Source of the DNA: Paracoccus saliphilus
GTDB lineage: Bacteria > Pseudomonadota > Alphaproteobacteria > Rhodobacterales > Rhodobacteraceae
Direction: 5' to 3'
NCBI RefSeq assembly: GCF_028553805.1
Contig: NZ_CP067140.1
Span: forward strand, 1,922,001-1,986,000
Length of the DNA stretch: 64,000 bases
Position numbers and translations under genes: made by a program. Numbering within the stretch: the first letter of the stretch is position 1; each line of letters opens with the position of its first letter. Of the stretch, positions 53,711-60,931 are shown piece after piece. The notes under the pieces are model-generated. The model searched no databases and had not been told where the DNA came from. It saw nothing but the letters and a program-made list of their open reading frames with translations.

Positions 53711-55105
53711 ATGGCAGAGGCGGCTATCGGGCTGATCGGGCTTGGAACCATGGGATCGGCGCTGGCGCTGAATATCGCGGAAAAGGGATTTCCCATCGCG
53801 GTCCATAACCGCACCGCGCAGGTGACGCGCGATTTCCACGCCGGGGCGGGTGAACTCGCCCCACGCGTGATCCCGACGGAAAGCCTCAAGGAACTGGTTG
53901 CCGCGATCAAACCGCCCCGCGCGATCATCCTGATGGTGCCTGCGGGCAAACCGGTGGATCAGCAGATCGAGGCGCTCGCGCCGTTGCTCGACCCGCAGGA
54001 CCTGGTGATCGATGCCGGCAACGCGAATTTCCACGACACCAATCGCCGTGCCGAGGCCGGCCTGCCGATGCGCTTTCTGGGCATGGGCGTGTCGGGTGGC
54101 GAGGATGGCGCGCGGCACGGCCCCTCGATCATGGGCGGCGGCGCGCAGCAGGACTGGGACCGCATCGCCCCGATCCTGACCGCCATCGCCGCCAAGGCCG
54201 AGGACGGCACCCCCTGCGCCACCCGGATGGGCGAAGCCGGAGCCGGGCATTTCGTCAAGGCCGTCCATAACGGCATCGAATATGCCGACATGCAGATGAT
54301 CGCCGAGATCTATGGCCTGATGCGCGACGGCTTGGGCCTGCCCGCCGACCGCATCGCCGGGATCTTCGAGGGTTGGAACGATGGCCCTCTGCAATCCTAC
54401 CTGGTCGAGATCTCGGGCAAGGTTGCGCATGCCTCGGACCCGCATTCCGGCGAACCGATGCTCGATATGATCCTCGACCGTGCCGGGCAAAAGGGCACCG
54501 GGCGCTGGACTGCCATCGAGGCGCAGCACCTGGCCGCCCCCATCCCGGTGATCGAGGCGGCGGTAATGGCGCGCAACGTCTCGGCCCAGCTGGAAGAGCG
54601 CAAGGCGGCCGAGGATCGTTTCGGCCCCGCCCCGCAGCCCTGCGACCTTGACGAGGATCTGCTGGAACGCGCCCTGATCGCGGGCAAGATCCTGTGCTAT
54701 GCGCAGGGCTTCGCCATGATCTCGGCGGCCTCCGGGACATTCGGCTGGTCCCTGCCCCTGCCCGATATCGCCCGCGTCTGGCGCGCAGGCTGCATCATTC
54801 GCTCGACCATGCTGAACGACATGGCCGAGGCGCTGACCGAGAACCCCGGCCGCAACCTGATCATGGCACCCGGCTTTGCCTCGCGCATCGAAGAGGCCCT
54901 GCCCGCCCTGCGCCGGGTCGTGGCCGAGGGACTGGCCAAGGGGCACCCCCTGCCTGCGCTGGCGCAGGGCCTGACCTGGTTCGACATGATGCGCACCGCT
55001 CGCGGCACCGCGAACATGATCCAGGCGCAGCGTGATTTCTTTGGCGCGCATGGCTTCGAACGCGTTGATGGGCGCGACGATCCGCATGGACCCTGGGGGG
55101 CATAG
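53711..55105 (+). CDS. gnd: 6-phosphogluconate dehydrogenase, decarboxylating
   Basis: Oxidises 6-phosphogluconate to ribulose 5-phosphate and CO2, making NADPH in the pentose phosphate pathway. 464 residues from ATG 53711; an ATG 18 bp earlier is possible, but AAAGGCG is better placed for this one. The Rossmann start AAIGLIGLGTMGSALALNIAEKGF, NRTAQ (NADP selector), and VSGGEDGARHGPSIMGGG and VKAVHNGIEYADMQMIAE, which carry the catalytic Lys, are present. The C-terminal ends AQRDFFGAHGFERVD. Length agrees with the homodimeric Gnd of E. coli. It follows the GntR gene and ends before a repeat copy. Confidence 0.97.
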   Translation: MAEAAIGLIGLGTMGSALALNIAEKGFPIAVHNRTAQVTRDFHAGAGELAPRVIPTESLKELVAAIKPPRAIILMVPAGKPVDQQIEALAPLLDPQDLVIDAGNANFHDTNRRAEAGLPMRFLGMGVSGGEDGARHGPSIMGGGAQQDWDRIAPILTAIAAKAEDGTPCATRMGEAGAGHFVKAVHNGIEYADMQMIAEIYGLMRDGLGLPADRIAGIFEGWNDGPLQSYLVEISGKVAHASDPHSGEPMLDMILDRAGQKGTGRWTAIEAQHLAAPIPVIEAAVMARNVSAQLEERKAAEDRFGPAPQPCDLDEDLLERALIAGKILCYAQGFAMISAASGTFGWSLPLPDIARVWRAGCIIRSTMLNDMAEALTENPGRNLIMAPGFASRIEEALPALRRVVAEGLAKGHPLPALAQGLTWFDMMRTARGTANMIQAQRDFFGAHGFERVDGRDDPHGPWGA

Positions 55106-55135
55106 CAGAGAGGCGCGATCCGGGATGACCGGCTT

Positions 55136-55215
55136 GCGTCCCGCGATGGCCGGGGGTTTCACACCCCCGGCCCCCCGTGGGATATTTTCATGAAGAAGAA
55201 TTTCATGAAGAAGAA
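55136..55215 (+). repeat. GC-hairpin/CATGAAGAAGAA repeat with tandem duplication
   Basis: GCGTCCCGCGATGG, a GGGGG/CCCCC hairpin, CCCCGTGGGATATTT, then TTCATGAAGAAGAA twice in tandem (55187-55200 and 55201-55214). It lies 30 bp past the gnd stop and can act as its terminator or 3' end. Confidence 0.8.
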
Positions 55216-55251
55216 ATTGTAGGGGCCCTGAGCAGGTGACGGCAGCTTTGG

Positions 55252-55281
55252 GCCCGGCCGCGATTTGTGCCGCGGCCGGGC
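55252..55281. terminator. 11-bp GC hairpin at the Bcr/CflA 3' end
   Basis: GCCCGGCCGCG (55252-55262) and CGCGGCCGGGC (55271-55281) pair perfectly around an 8-base loop, 16 bp from the stop of the minus-strand exporter gene. No T-run. Confidence 0.5.
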
Positions 55282-55296
55282 TGTCGTCGTTTGGGC

Positions 55297-56493
55297 TCAG
55301 ACCATGCGTCGAAGGCGTAACCGGGGCAGCGAGGCTGCCGCGGCACACCATGCCAGCAAGGCGCAAAGCGCGATCCCGGCAACCATCGTCGCGGAAGTGT
55401 TATCCATGAACGGTCCGGTAAGCGCGATCATCAAGCCGCCGGTCAGCATCTGGATCGTGCCGCCAAGCGACGAGGCCAGCCCGGCGATATCGGGATGCGG
55501 ATCCAGCGCCATGACCATCGTGGTCGGGATGACCAGCCCAAGGCAGGCATTCGCCACCAGCAGCCCTGCCACCACCAGCGGCAGCGCATCCGCACCCGAC
55601 CAGACCAGCGCCGTCACCAGCAGAGTCAGCCCGGTGAACCCGGTGATCGCCAGCGAGATGACCCGCTCCATCCCGAATTGCTCCGCCAGTCGTCCCGCGA
55701 ATTGCGAGGCGCTGAAGAAGCCGATGGCATTGATCGCGAAGGCGATGGAGAATCCAGTCGGGCTCAGCCCGTATTGATGCTTGTAGACGAAGCTCGCCGT
55801 GGACAGGAAGACGAAGAAGCTGGCCATGCCGAAACCGCCGATCATGGTCAGCCCCATGAAACGCTTGTCGGTCAGAAGCCGCCGTGCCCCTGCCATCATC
55901 TGCCCCAAACGGACCGGCTGACGATGCAGCGGATCCGAGGTCTCGGGCAAGACAACGAGGATCAGGAACAGGCTCAGCAGCGCCGCCGCCCCGAGCACTC
56001 CGAAGATCTCGCGCCAGCCGCCCCAGGCCATGACCAGCGAACCGGTCAGCGGCGCCAGCATGGGCGAGATCGAGATGACGATCATGATCGCCGCCATCAT
56101 CTTGGCCGCGGCCGGGCCGGTGGCGACGTCGCGGATCACCGCGCGCGGCACCACCATCAGCGTCGCCGCTCCGAAGCCCTGTACCGCCCGTGCAAGGATC
56201 AGCCAGCCAATCGTCGGCGCCAGCGCCGCCGCGACGGTCGCGACCAGGAAGATCACCACGCCCAGGGCCATTGGCTTCTTGCGCCCGATCGCGTCGGCCA
56301 TCGGGCCATAAATCATCTGCGCGAGCCCGAAGGCGATGAAGTAAGAGGTCAGCGTCAAAGCCGCGCCAGCCTCGGTCGTATTCAGATCGGCGGCCACCTG
56401 CGGCATTGCGGGTAAATACATGTCGATCGCGAAGGGACCGACGGCGGATAATAGCCCCAAGACAAGGGCCATGCGGAACATTGGGTCACGCAT
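55297..56493 (-). CDS. Bcr/CflA-family drug exporter (MFS)
   Basis: 398 residues from ATG 56493; a longer frame upstream is not family-like. Twelve hydrophobic segments. LLSAVGPFAIDMYLPAMPQVAADLNTTEAGAALTLTSYFIAFGLAQMIYGPMADAIGRKKP is the hallmark of Bcr/CflA transporters, which export drugs such as bicyclomycin or chloramphenicol by proton antiport; GFGAATLMVVPRAVIRD is motif C-like. Substrate unknown. Divergent from tdk with 178 bp between starts; no regulator next to it. Confidence 0.94.
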   Translation of the reverse strand: MRDPMFRMALVLGLLSAVGPFAIDMYLPAMPQVAADLNTTEAGAALTLTSYFIAFGLAQMIYGPMADAIGRKKPMALGVVIFLVATVAAALAPTIGWLILARAVQGFGAATLMVVPRAVIRDVATGPAAAKMMAAIMIVISISPMLAPLTGSLVMAWGGWREIFGVLGAAALLSLFLILVVLPETSDPLHRQPVRLGQMMAGARRLLTDKRFMGLTMIGGFGMASFFVFLSTASFVYKHQYGLSPTGFSIAFAINAIGFFSASQFAGRLAEQFGMERVISLAITGFTGLTLLVTALVWSGADALPLVVAGLLVANACLGLVIPTTMVMALDPHPDIAGLASSLGGTIQMLTGGLMIALTGPFMDNTSATMVAGIALCALLAWCAAAASLPRLRLRRMV

Positions 56494-56671
56494 CGTAATA
56501 AACCTATGATGTAGATATGAAAGGACGGCGCACAGAATCGCGCCATGGATTTCGCCGCCGCCGTTAATCGTATTTGCCACCGGTTCACGAATTTGGCAAC
56601 CCCGTGGAACGGCAAATTGCGGAACTCCGCCACCTTGCCGACGGTCGCAGCTGGCGCTATCTGCTACCGCC

Positions 56672-57244
56672 ATGGCCAAGCTGTATTTCCATTACTCGAC
56701 CATGAATGCCGGCAAGAGTACGCTTTTGCTGCAAGCTTCCTACAACTATCGCGAGCGGGGAATGCAGACGCTGCTCCTGACCGCCGCGCTTGACGATAGG
56801 GCGGGCGAAGGCCGCATCGCCAGCCGGATCGGTATCGCCGATGAGGCGCTGACCTTCGACAGCCGAAGCGACCTCTTCGCGCTCATCGAGGAACATGGCA
56901 AAAGCTCTGCCTGCGTCTTCATCGACGAAGCGCAATTCCTGACACGCGAACAGGTCTGGCAATTGGCTCGCGTGGCAGACGACCTGAAAATTCCCGTCAT
57001 GTGCTACGGCCTGCGTGTCGATTTCCAGGGAGAGCTGTTCCCCGGTTCTGCCGCCCTGCTGGCGCTGGCCGATGACATGCGCGAGGTCCGAACCATCTGC
57101 CATTGCGGCAGGAAAGCGACCATGGTGATCCGCCGCAATGCCGAGGGCCGCGCCATCACCGAGGGCGCGCAGGTGCAGGTCGGCGGCAACGAGACCTATG
57201 TCTCGCTTTGCCGCCGCCATTGGCGCGAGGCGGTAGGGCGCTGA
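56672..57244 (+). CDS. tdk: Thymidine kinase (type II)
   Basis: Phosphorylates thymidine in the salvage path. 190 residues. The P-loop is STMNAGKST near residue 10; the DExQ-like FIDEAQFLTREQV (catalytic Glu in the lasso/loop region) and LRVDFQGELFPGS are family motifs; ICHCGRKATMV and VSLCRRHW hold the structural zinc cysteines. It stands alone between the divergent exporter gene and the convergent SDR gene. Confidence 0.97.
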   Translation: MAKLYFHYSTMNAGKSTLLLQASYNYRERGMQTLLLTAALDDRAGEGRIASRIGIADEALTFDSRSDLFALIEEHGKSSACVFIDEAQFLTREQVWQLARVADDLKIPVMCYGLRVDFQGELFPGSAALLALADDMREVRTICHCGRKATMVIRRNAEGRAITEGAQVQVGGNETYVSLCRRHWREAVGR

Positions 57245-57287
57245 CATCCGCACGCCCCGCTGATCGCGCCGGAACCCGGCCACAGCC

Positions 57288-58046
57288 TCAGCTCAGCCGC
57301 ACGGACATGCCGCCATCGACCACCATCGCGCTGCCGGTCATGAAGGAGGACCGCTCCGACAGCAGGAAAAGGGCACCCTGCGCGATCTCTGTCGCGCTCG
57401 CCATCCGCTTCATCGGGTGCAGGTTCGAGACGAAATCCAGGACCTCCGGATTGCCCTCGCCCCCCGACGGCGTGACGGTACCGCCCGGCAACAGCGCATT
57501 GATCCGAATCCCCTCACCCGCGAATTCCGACGCCATCGATTGCGTCAGGCCGATCAGCCCGGCTTTCGCAGCCGCATAGGCCGTCATGCCCGGCAATCCT
57601 CCATTGCTGAATCCCACGAATGACGAGGTATAGACGATCGTGCCGCCGCCATTCCGCCTCAGCGCCGGGATTTGGGCCTTCGCGGACAGGAAGGCGCTTG
57701 TCAGATCGGTCGCCATCACGTCGTTCCAGTTGGCCAGCTCCATCTCGGGCACCGACACCATCTCGCCAACGATCCCGGCATTGTTGAACGCGCCGTCAAG
57801 CCGGCCGAACTCGGAGACCGCAAACTCGACCAGTTCCGAGGCATAGGTTTCGTCCCTCACATCGCCCGGCAGGAAAACCGCCCGGCCACTGCCCTGGTTG
57901 ATGGTCTGCGCCAGAGCCTTCAACTCGGCCGATCTGCGGGCGCCAAGGACGACATTCGCCCCCTCTCTCGCGAACAAGAGCGCCGCCGCCGCGCCGATCC
58001 CGCTGCTGGCGCCCGTTATGATGATGGATTTACCCTTCAGTTCCAT
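57288..58046 (-). CDS. SDR-family oxidoreductase
   Basis: 252 residues, a classical short-chain dehydrogenase. The cofactor loop is TGASSGIGAAAALLF, with ARRS after strand 2 suggesting NADP preference; NNAGIV is the structural motif, and the catalytic Ser-Tyr-Lys is TSSFVG...AYAAAKAG. The C-terminal DVRDETY (strand D) and VVDGGMS are typical. Substrate unknown. GGAGAAG before the ATG. Its start faces the DUF2270 gene with a leader-like region between. Confidence 0.92.
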   Translation of the reverse strand: MELKGKSIIITGASSGIGAAAALLFAREGANVVLGARRSAELKALAQTINQGSGRAVFLPGDVRDETYASELVEFAVSEFGRLDGAFNNAGIVGEMVSVPEMELANWNDVMATDLTSAFLSAKAQIPALRRNGGGTIVYTSSFVGFSNGGLPGMTAYAAAKAGLIGLTQSMASEFAGEGIRINALLPGGTVTPSGGEGNPEVLDFVSNLHPMKRMASATEIAQGALFLLSERSSFMTGSAMVVDGGMSVRLS

Positions 58047-58169
58047 GTTCTCTTCTCCATTGAGTCATATTCACGGGTCATCGATACCGAACCCGCCGGA
58101 CCGCAGGGCGCGTGAAACGGGCGCGACATTCATTTGTTCGTGGAGGGCTGATAAAGACGCGGCGACAGG

Positions 58170-58226
58170 CCCCGACGGCCTTTTTCCGAAGATCTCGGCA
58201 AAGTCCGGCCCCTTGCCGAAATCTTC
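58170..58226 (+). promoter_or_regulatory. Terminator-like hairpin plus 14-bp hairpin in the DUF2270 leader
   Basis: AGGCC-CCGAC-GGCCT followed by TTTT looks like an intrinsic terminator. Directly after it, GAAGATCTCGGCAA (58188-58201) pairs with TTGCCGAAATCTTC (58213-58226) with one mismatch, 34 bases before the DUF2270 ATG. The order resembles an attenuator leader, or a short RNA ending upstream of the gene. No promoter was identified. Confidence 0.45.
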
Positions 58227-58260
58227 CCATGCTGCCAATCTGTTAGGCAGGGAGAGTGTG

Positions 58261-58935
58261 ATGATTGACGATTTCAAGCCGCGCGAAGGACTCGATTCAG
58301 CCGAAATGGGGGTGATCGCCCATCTCTATCGGGGCGAGATCTATCGCTCGACCTTGTGGCGAACGCGGCTGGACACCACGACCAACTGGTCGGTGGTGAC
58401 CTTGGGCGTCGCCCTGTCGATTGCCTATTCCTCGCCGCAGGCCTCGCCCCTGCCCCTGGTACTGGTCGGCATCCTGATCGTGTTCTTCCTGATGCTCGAG
58501 GCGCGGCGCTATCGCTATTTCAATGTCTGGCGGGCGCGCTGCCGCTGGATCGAGCTGCATTTCATGGTCCCGATGCTGACCGAGGGCGATCTGCACATGG
58601 AAGAGCGCTGGCAGGACCGGTTGGCCGAGGATTACCGCCGCCCCGCCTATCATGTCAGCATGTGGACAGCGATCGGGCGGCGCATCCGGCGCAATTATTT
58701 CTGGATCCTGCTGATCCAGACCATAGCCTATATCGGCAAGCTGGTGGTTCACCCCGAACCGCTGCAATCAACGGCAGAGCTGCTGTCGCGTGCCACGATC
58801 GGCCCCATTCCCGGCGTGCTGGTGCTGAGCTTTGGCGCAGTCTACTGCACAAGCTGGGGACTTATCGCCTTGTGGAGCGCACGAAGCGATGCCGAACGCG
58901 CCAGGCAACGCAGCGACCCGCTCGGCATGGGCTGA
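58261..58935 (+). CDS. DUF2270 membrane protein
   Basis: 224 residues with four hydrophobic segments. ALSIAYSSPQASPLPLVLVGI and IVFFLMLEARRYRYFNVWRARCRWIELHFMVPML form the conserved core, with the EARRYRYF motif typical of DUF2270; a second pair, NYFWILLIQTIAYIGKLVVHP and GVLVLSFGAVYCTSWGLIALWS, closes the protein. No enzymatic motif. GGGAGAG before the ATG. The gene stops 15 bp before composite repeat copy 4 and is followed by ccdA. Function unknown. Confidence 0.9.
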   Translation: MIDDFKPREGLDSAEMGVIAHLYRGEIYRSTLWRTRLDTTTNWSVVTLGVALSIAYSSPQASPLPLVLVGILIVFFLMLEARRYRYFNVWRARCRWIELHFMVPMLTEGDLHMEERWQDRLAEDYRRPAYHVSMWTAIGRRIRRNYFWILLIQTIAYIGKLVVHPEPLQSTAELLSRATIGPIPGVLVLSFGAVYCTSWGLIALWSARSDAERARQRSDPLGMG

Positions 58936-58950
58936 GGCTTTCGGAAAACC

Positions 58951-59100
58951 GCGCAACGCAGGCTGCCTGTGTACGTCCTGTGTACAGGCTGTGTACGCCC
59001 GGTGCACGGGTTGTGCGGCCGGAATCCCAGCATTTGCTGGGTAAATCGCATCCGTGTTGCGCATGGTGACAAATGCAACGCACGCTGATGTTGCATCCGG
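58951..59100 (+). repeat. Composite iteron repeat, copy 4 (best formed)
   Basis: Cores GTGTAC, GTGTAC, GTGTAC, GTGCAC and GTGCGG start at 58969, 58980, 58991, 59002 and 59013, 11 bp apart. The perfect hairpin CCCAGCA-TT-TGCTGGG follows, with GCA at 59030, 17 bp after the last core. GTTGC is at 59056, GCAAC at 59075 and GTTGC at 59090. It begins 15 bp after the DUF2270 stop. GCGCAACGCA and GCAACGCACGCTG flank it. Confidence 0.9.
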
Positions 59101-59190
59101 CCTTCCCGGCGATTGACATAAGCACATATTCGTATTCTTGATTGTCACGAGACAGGCATTTCGGACAATCACCATATAAAGGGCAGACTT

Positions 59191-59928
59191 ATGCTGGAGA
59201 TCGGCTATTGGGGCGCGGCACTGGCGGGCATCCTGTCCTTCCTGTCGCCCTGTATCCTGCCCATGGTCCCGTTCTACCTGTCCTACATGGCCGGGATCTC
59301 GATGTCCGAGCTGCGCGGCGACGGCAAGATCGCCGCCGGAGCCACAATGCGACTGGTCGTCTCGTCAATCGCATTCGCGCTTGGCGTCACCACGATCTTC
59401 GTGCTTCTGGGATTGGGTGCTACCGCGCTTGGGCAGTTATTCGCACAATGGAGACAACCACTTAGCTATGTTTCCGCCGCGATACTTGCCGTGTTCGGCC
59501 TGCATTTCCTCGGCGTCATCCGCATCCCTTTCCTCTATCGCGAGGCAAGGCTCGAAGGCCCGGCCAAGCCCGCCGGCATCGCCGGAGCCTATGTCATGGG
59601 CCTCGCCTTCGGCTTCGGCTGGACCCCCTGCGTCGGCCCGGCCCTGACCGCGATCCTGCTGGTCGCCTCGGGCAGCGGCGATCTGTGGCGCGGCGGCACG
59701 CTGCTGCTGGTCTTCGGTCTCGGCATGACGCTGCCCTTCGTTCTGGCGGCAGGTTTCGCCAAGCCCTTCCTCGCATGGGCGAACCGAAACCGTAAATACC
59801 TGGGATATATCGAGAAACTGATGGGGGTCATGCTGATCCTCTTCGCGATCCTGATCGCGACGAATACGGTAAACCTGATCGCCGCCTGGATGATCAGGCA
59901 TTTCGACTGGTCCGCGACACTCATCTGA
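59191..59928 (+). CDS. ccdA: CcdA-type thiol transporter
   Basis: Six-helix inner-membrane protein that carries electrons from cytoplasmic thioredoxin to periplasmic thiol proteins. 245 residues. The two redox Cys lie in TM1 SFLSPCILPMVPFY and TM4 FGFGWTPCVGPAL, the CcdA/DsbD-beta signature. YMAGISMSEL and LYREARL are loops between the repeats. It precedes a periplasmic thioredoxin-like gene by 11 bp, so the pair is likely an operon delivering electrons to one partner, as SoxV does to SoxW. Confidence 0.95.
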   Translation: MLEIGYWGAALAGILSFLSPCILPMVPFYLSYMAGISMSELRGDGKIAAGATMRLVVSSIAFALGVTTIFVLLGLGATALGQLFAQWRQPLSYVSAAILAVFGLHFLGVIRIPFLYREARLEGPAKPAGIAGAYVMGLAFGFGWTPCVGPALTAILLVASGSGDLWRGGTLLLVFGLGMTLPFVLAAGFAKPFLAWANRNRKYLGYIEKLMGVMLILFAILIATNTVNLIAAWMIRHFDWSATLI

Positions 59929-59939
59929 GGGAGGATGAC

Positions 59940-60497
59940 ATGAGCTTTCTTCGCGCCACCCTGCTGACACTGGCCCTCGCCCTGCCCGCCCATGCGGTCA
60001 CGCTCGGAGATGACGGGCTCTATGACGAGCCATGGATCCGCGAAACCTTCATGGACCTGCGCGAGGATCTGGCCGAGGCGAACGCTGAGGGCAAGCGCCT
60101 GCTGATCCTGATCGAACAGCGCGGCTGCATCTATTGCACCAAGATGCATGAAGAGGTGTTCTCGGATCCGGCCATCGCACAACTGATCACCGACAATTAT
60201 TTCGTCATCCAGATCAACATGTTTGGTGACATTCCCGTCACCGATTTCGACGGCACCGAACTGCCCGAGAAAGAGATGGTGAACCGTTGGAGCGCGATGT
60301 TCACCCCGACCATGATCTTCCTGCCCGAAGAGGTCGGGGAAGGCCTCACCGCCGCGCAGGCCTCTGTCGCGACCATGCCGGGCGCCTTCGGCAAGGGGAC
60401 GACTACGGCGCTCCTGGAATGGGTCCGCGATCACGGCTATGAATCCGGCGAGAATTTCCAGAAATATGTCCAGGAAAAAACCGCCGCGCCGAATTAA
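59940..60497 (+). CDS. SoxW-like periplasmic thioredoxin-fold protein
   Basis: 185 residues. A signal peptide (LRATLLTLALALPAHAV) directs it to the periplasm. The thioredoxin-like domain has the active site QRGCIYCTKMHEEV (CxxC near residue 63), then IAQLITDNYFVIQINMFG and the cis-Pro region FTPTMIFLP, as in SoxW and related DsbD-gamma-like proteins. GAGGGAGGA precedes the ATG. It is coupled in position to ccdA upstream, so it probably receives electrons from it. No sox sulfur-oxidation genes lie in the window, so the final target is open. Confidence 0.9.
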   Translation: MSFLRATLLTLALALPAHAVTLGDDGLYDEPWIRETFMDLREDLAEANAEGKRLLILIEQRGCIYCTKMHEEVFSDPAIAQLITDNYFVIQINMFGDIPVTDFDGTELPEKEMVNRWSAMFTPTMIFLPEEVGEGLTAAQASVATMPGAFGKGTTTALLEWVRDHGYESGENFQKYVQEKTAAPN

Positions 60498-60853
60498 TCC
60501 CCCAGGCCCGTCTCGCGCAGGTAATGGCGCATCGCATCGGCCACATGGCGAAACCGGTCGCCGCCCAGATGCTTGCCGCCATACCAGCGCGTCACCACGA
60601 CCACGTGATCCTGCAACCCGGCGCGCTCCAGCATCTGGAGCATCAGCGCACCCGCCCCGGACTCGCCGTCATCATCCTTGACCGGCTCCCCATTCAGGAT
60701 CGCCGCCCAGCTGTTATGCGTCGCCTTGGCAAAGCGCTTGTTCCGCTTCAGTTCCGCAATGAATGCCGCGACCTCGTCCCGGTTCCTCGCCGCCCCGCCC
60801 GAAACGGCATAACGCGACCCACGATCCGAGATGATCTTGTCGAAAACCTGCAT
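60494..60853 (-). CDS. YigZ/IMPACT-family protein
   Basis: 119 residues, an N-terminal UPF0029/IMPACT domain only. DRGSRYAVSGGAARNRDEVAAFIAELKRNKRFAKATHNSWAA is the conserved start, DDDGESGAGALMLQMLE the central block and VVVTRWYGGKHLGGDRFRHV the RWYGGxxLG signature. It lacks the C-terminal EF-G-like domain of E. coli YigZ (204 residues) and is therefore a short form. Overlaps the thioredoxin gene by 4 bp at the 3' ends. Its ribosome site AAGAAGG comes from a repeat copy. Confidence 0.88.
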   Translation of the reverse strand: MQVFDKIISDRGSRYAVSGGAARNRDEVAAFIAELKRNKRFAKATHNSWAAILNGEPVKDDDGESGAGALMLQMLERAGLQDHVVVVTRWYGGKHLGGDRFRHVADAMRHYLRETGLGD

Positions 60854-60856
60854 AAA

Positions 60857-60931
60857 CCCTTCTTCTTCATGGAAATATCCCGGGGGAGTCCAGCCCGGAC
60901 GGGCTGGGCGGGGGCAGAGCCCCCTTCCCTT
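60857..60931 (-). repeat. GC-hairpin/CATGAAGAAGAA repeat before the YigZ gene
   Basis: On the minus strand, GGGGGCTCTGCCCCC and a CAGCCCGTCCGGGCTG hairpin are followed by CCCCCGGGATATTTCCATGAAGAAGAAGGG. It fills the gap from the hydrolase stop (60930) to 3 bp before the YigZ ATG, ending in that gene's ribosome site. Same family as 42001, 55136 and 23880. Confidence 0.8.

Noticed and set aside
58951..59100. Composite repeats as a CRISPR array or coding palindromic element
   Set aside because: Units are 11 bp without spacers of CRISPR size, there are no cas genes, and no copy is inserted in frame in a gene. Short frames across them are by-products of the repeat.
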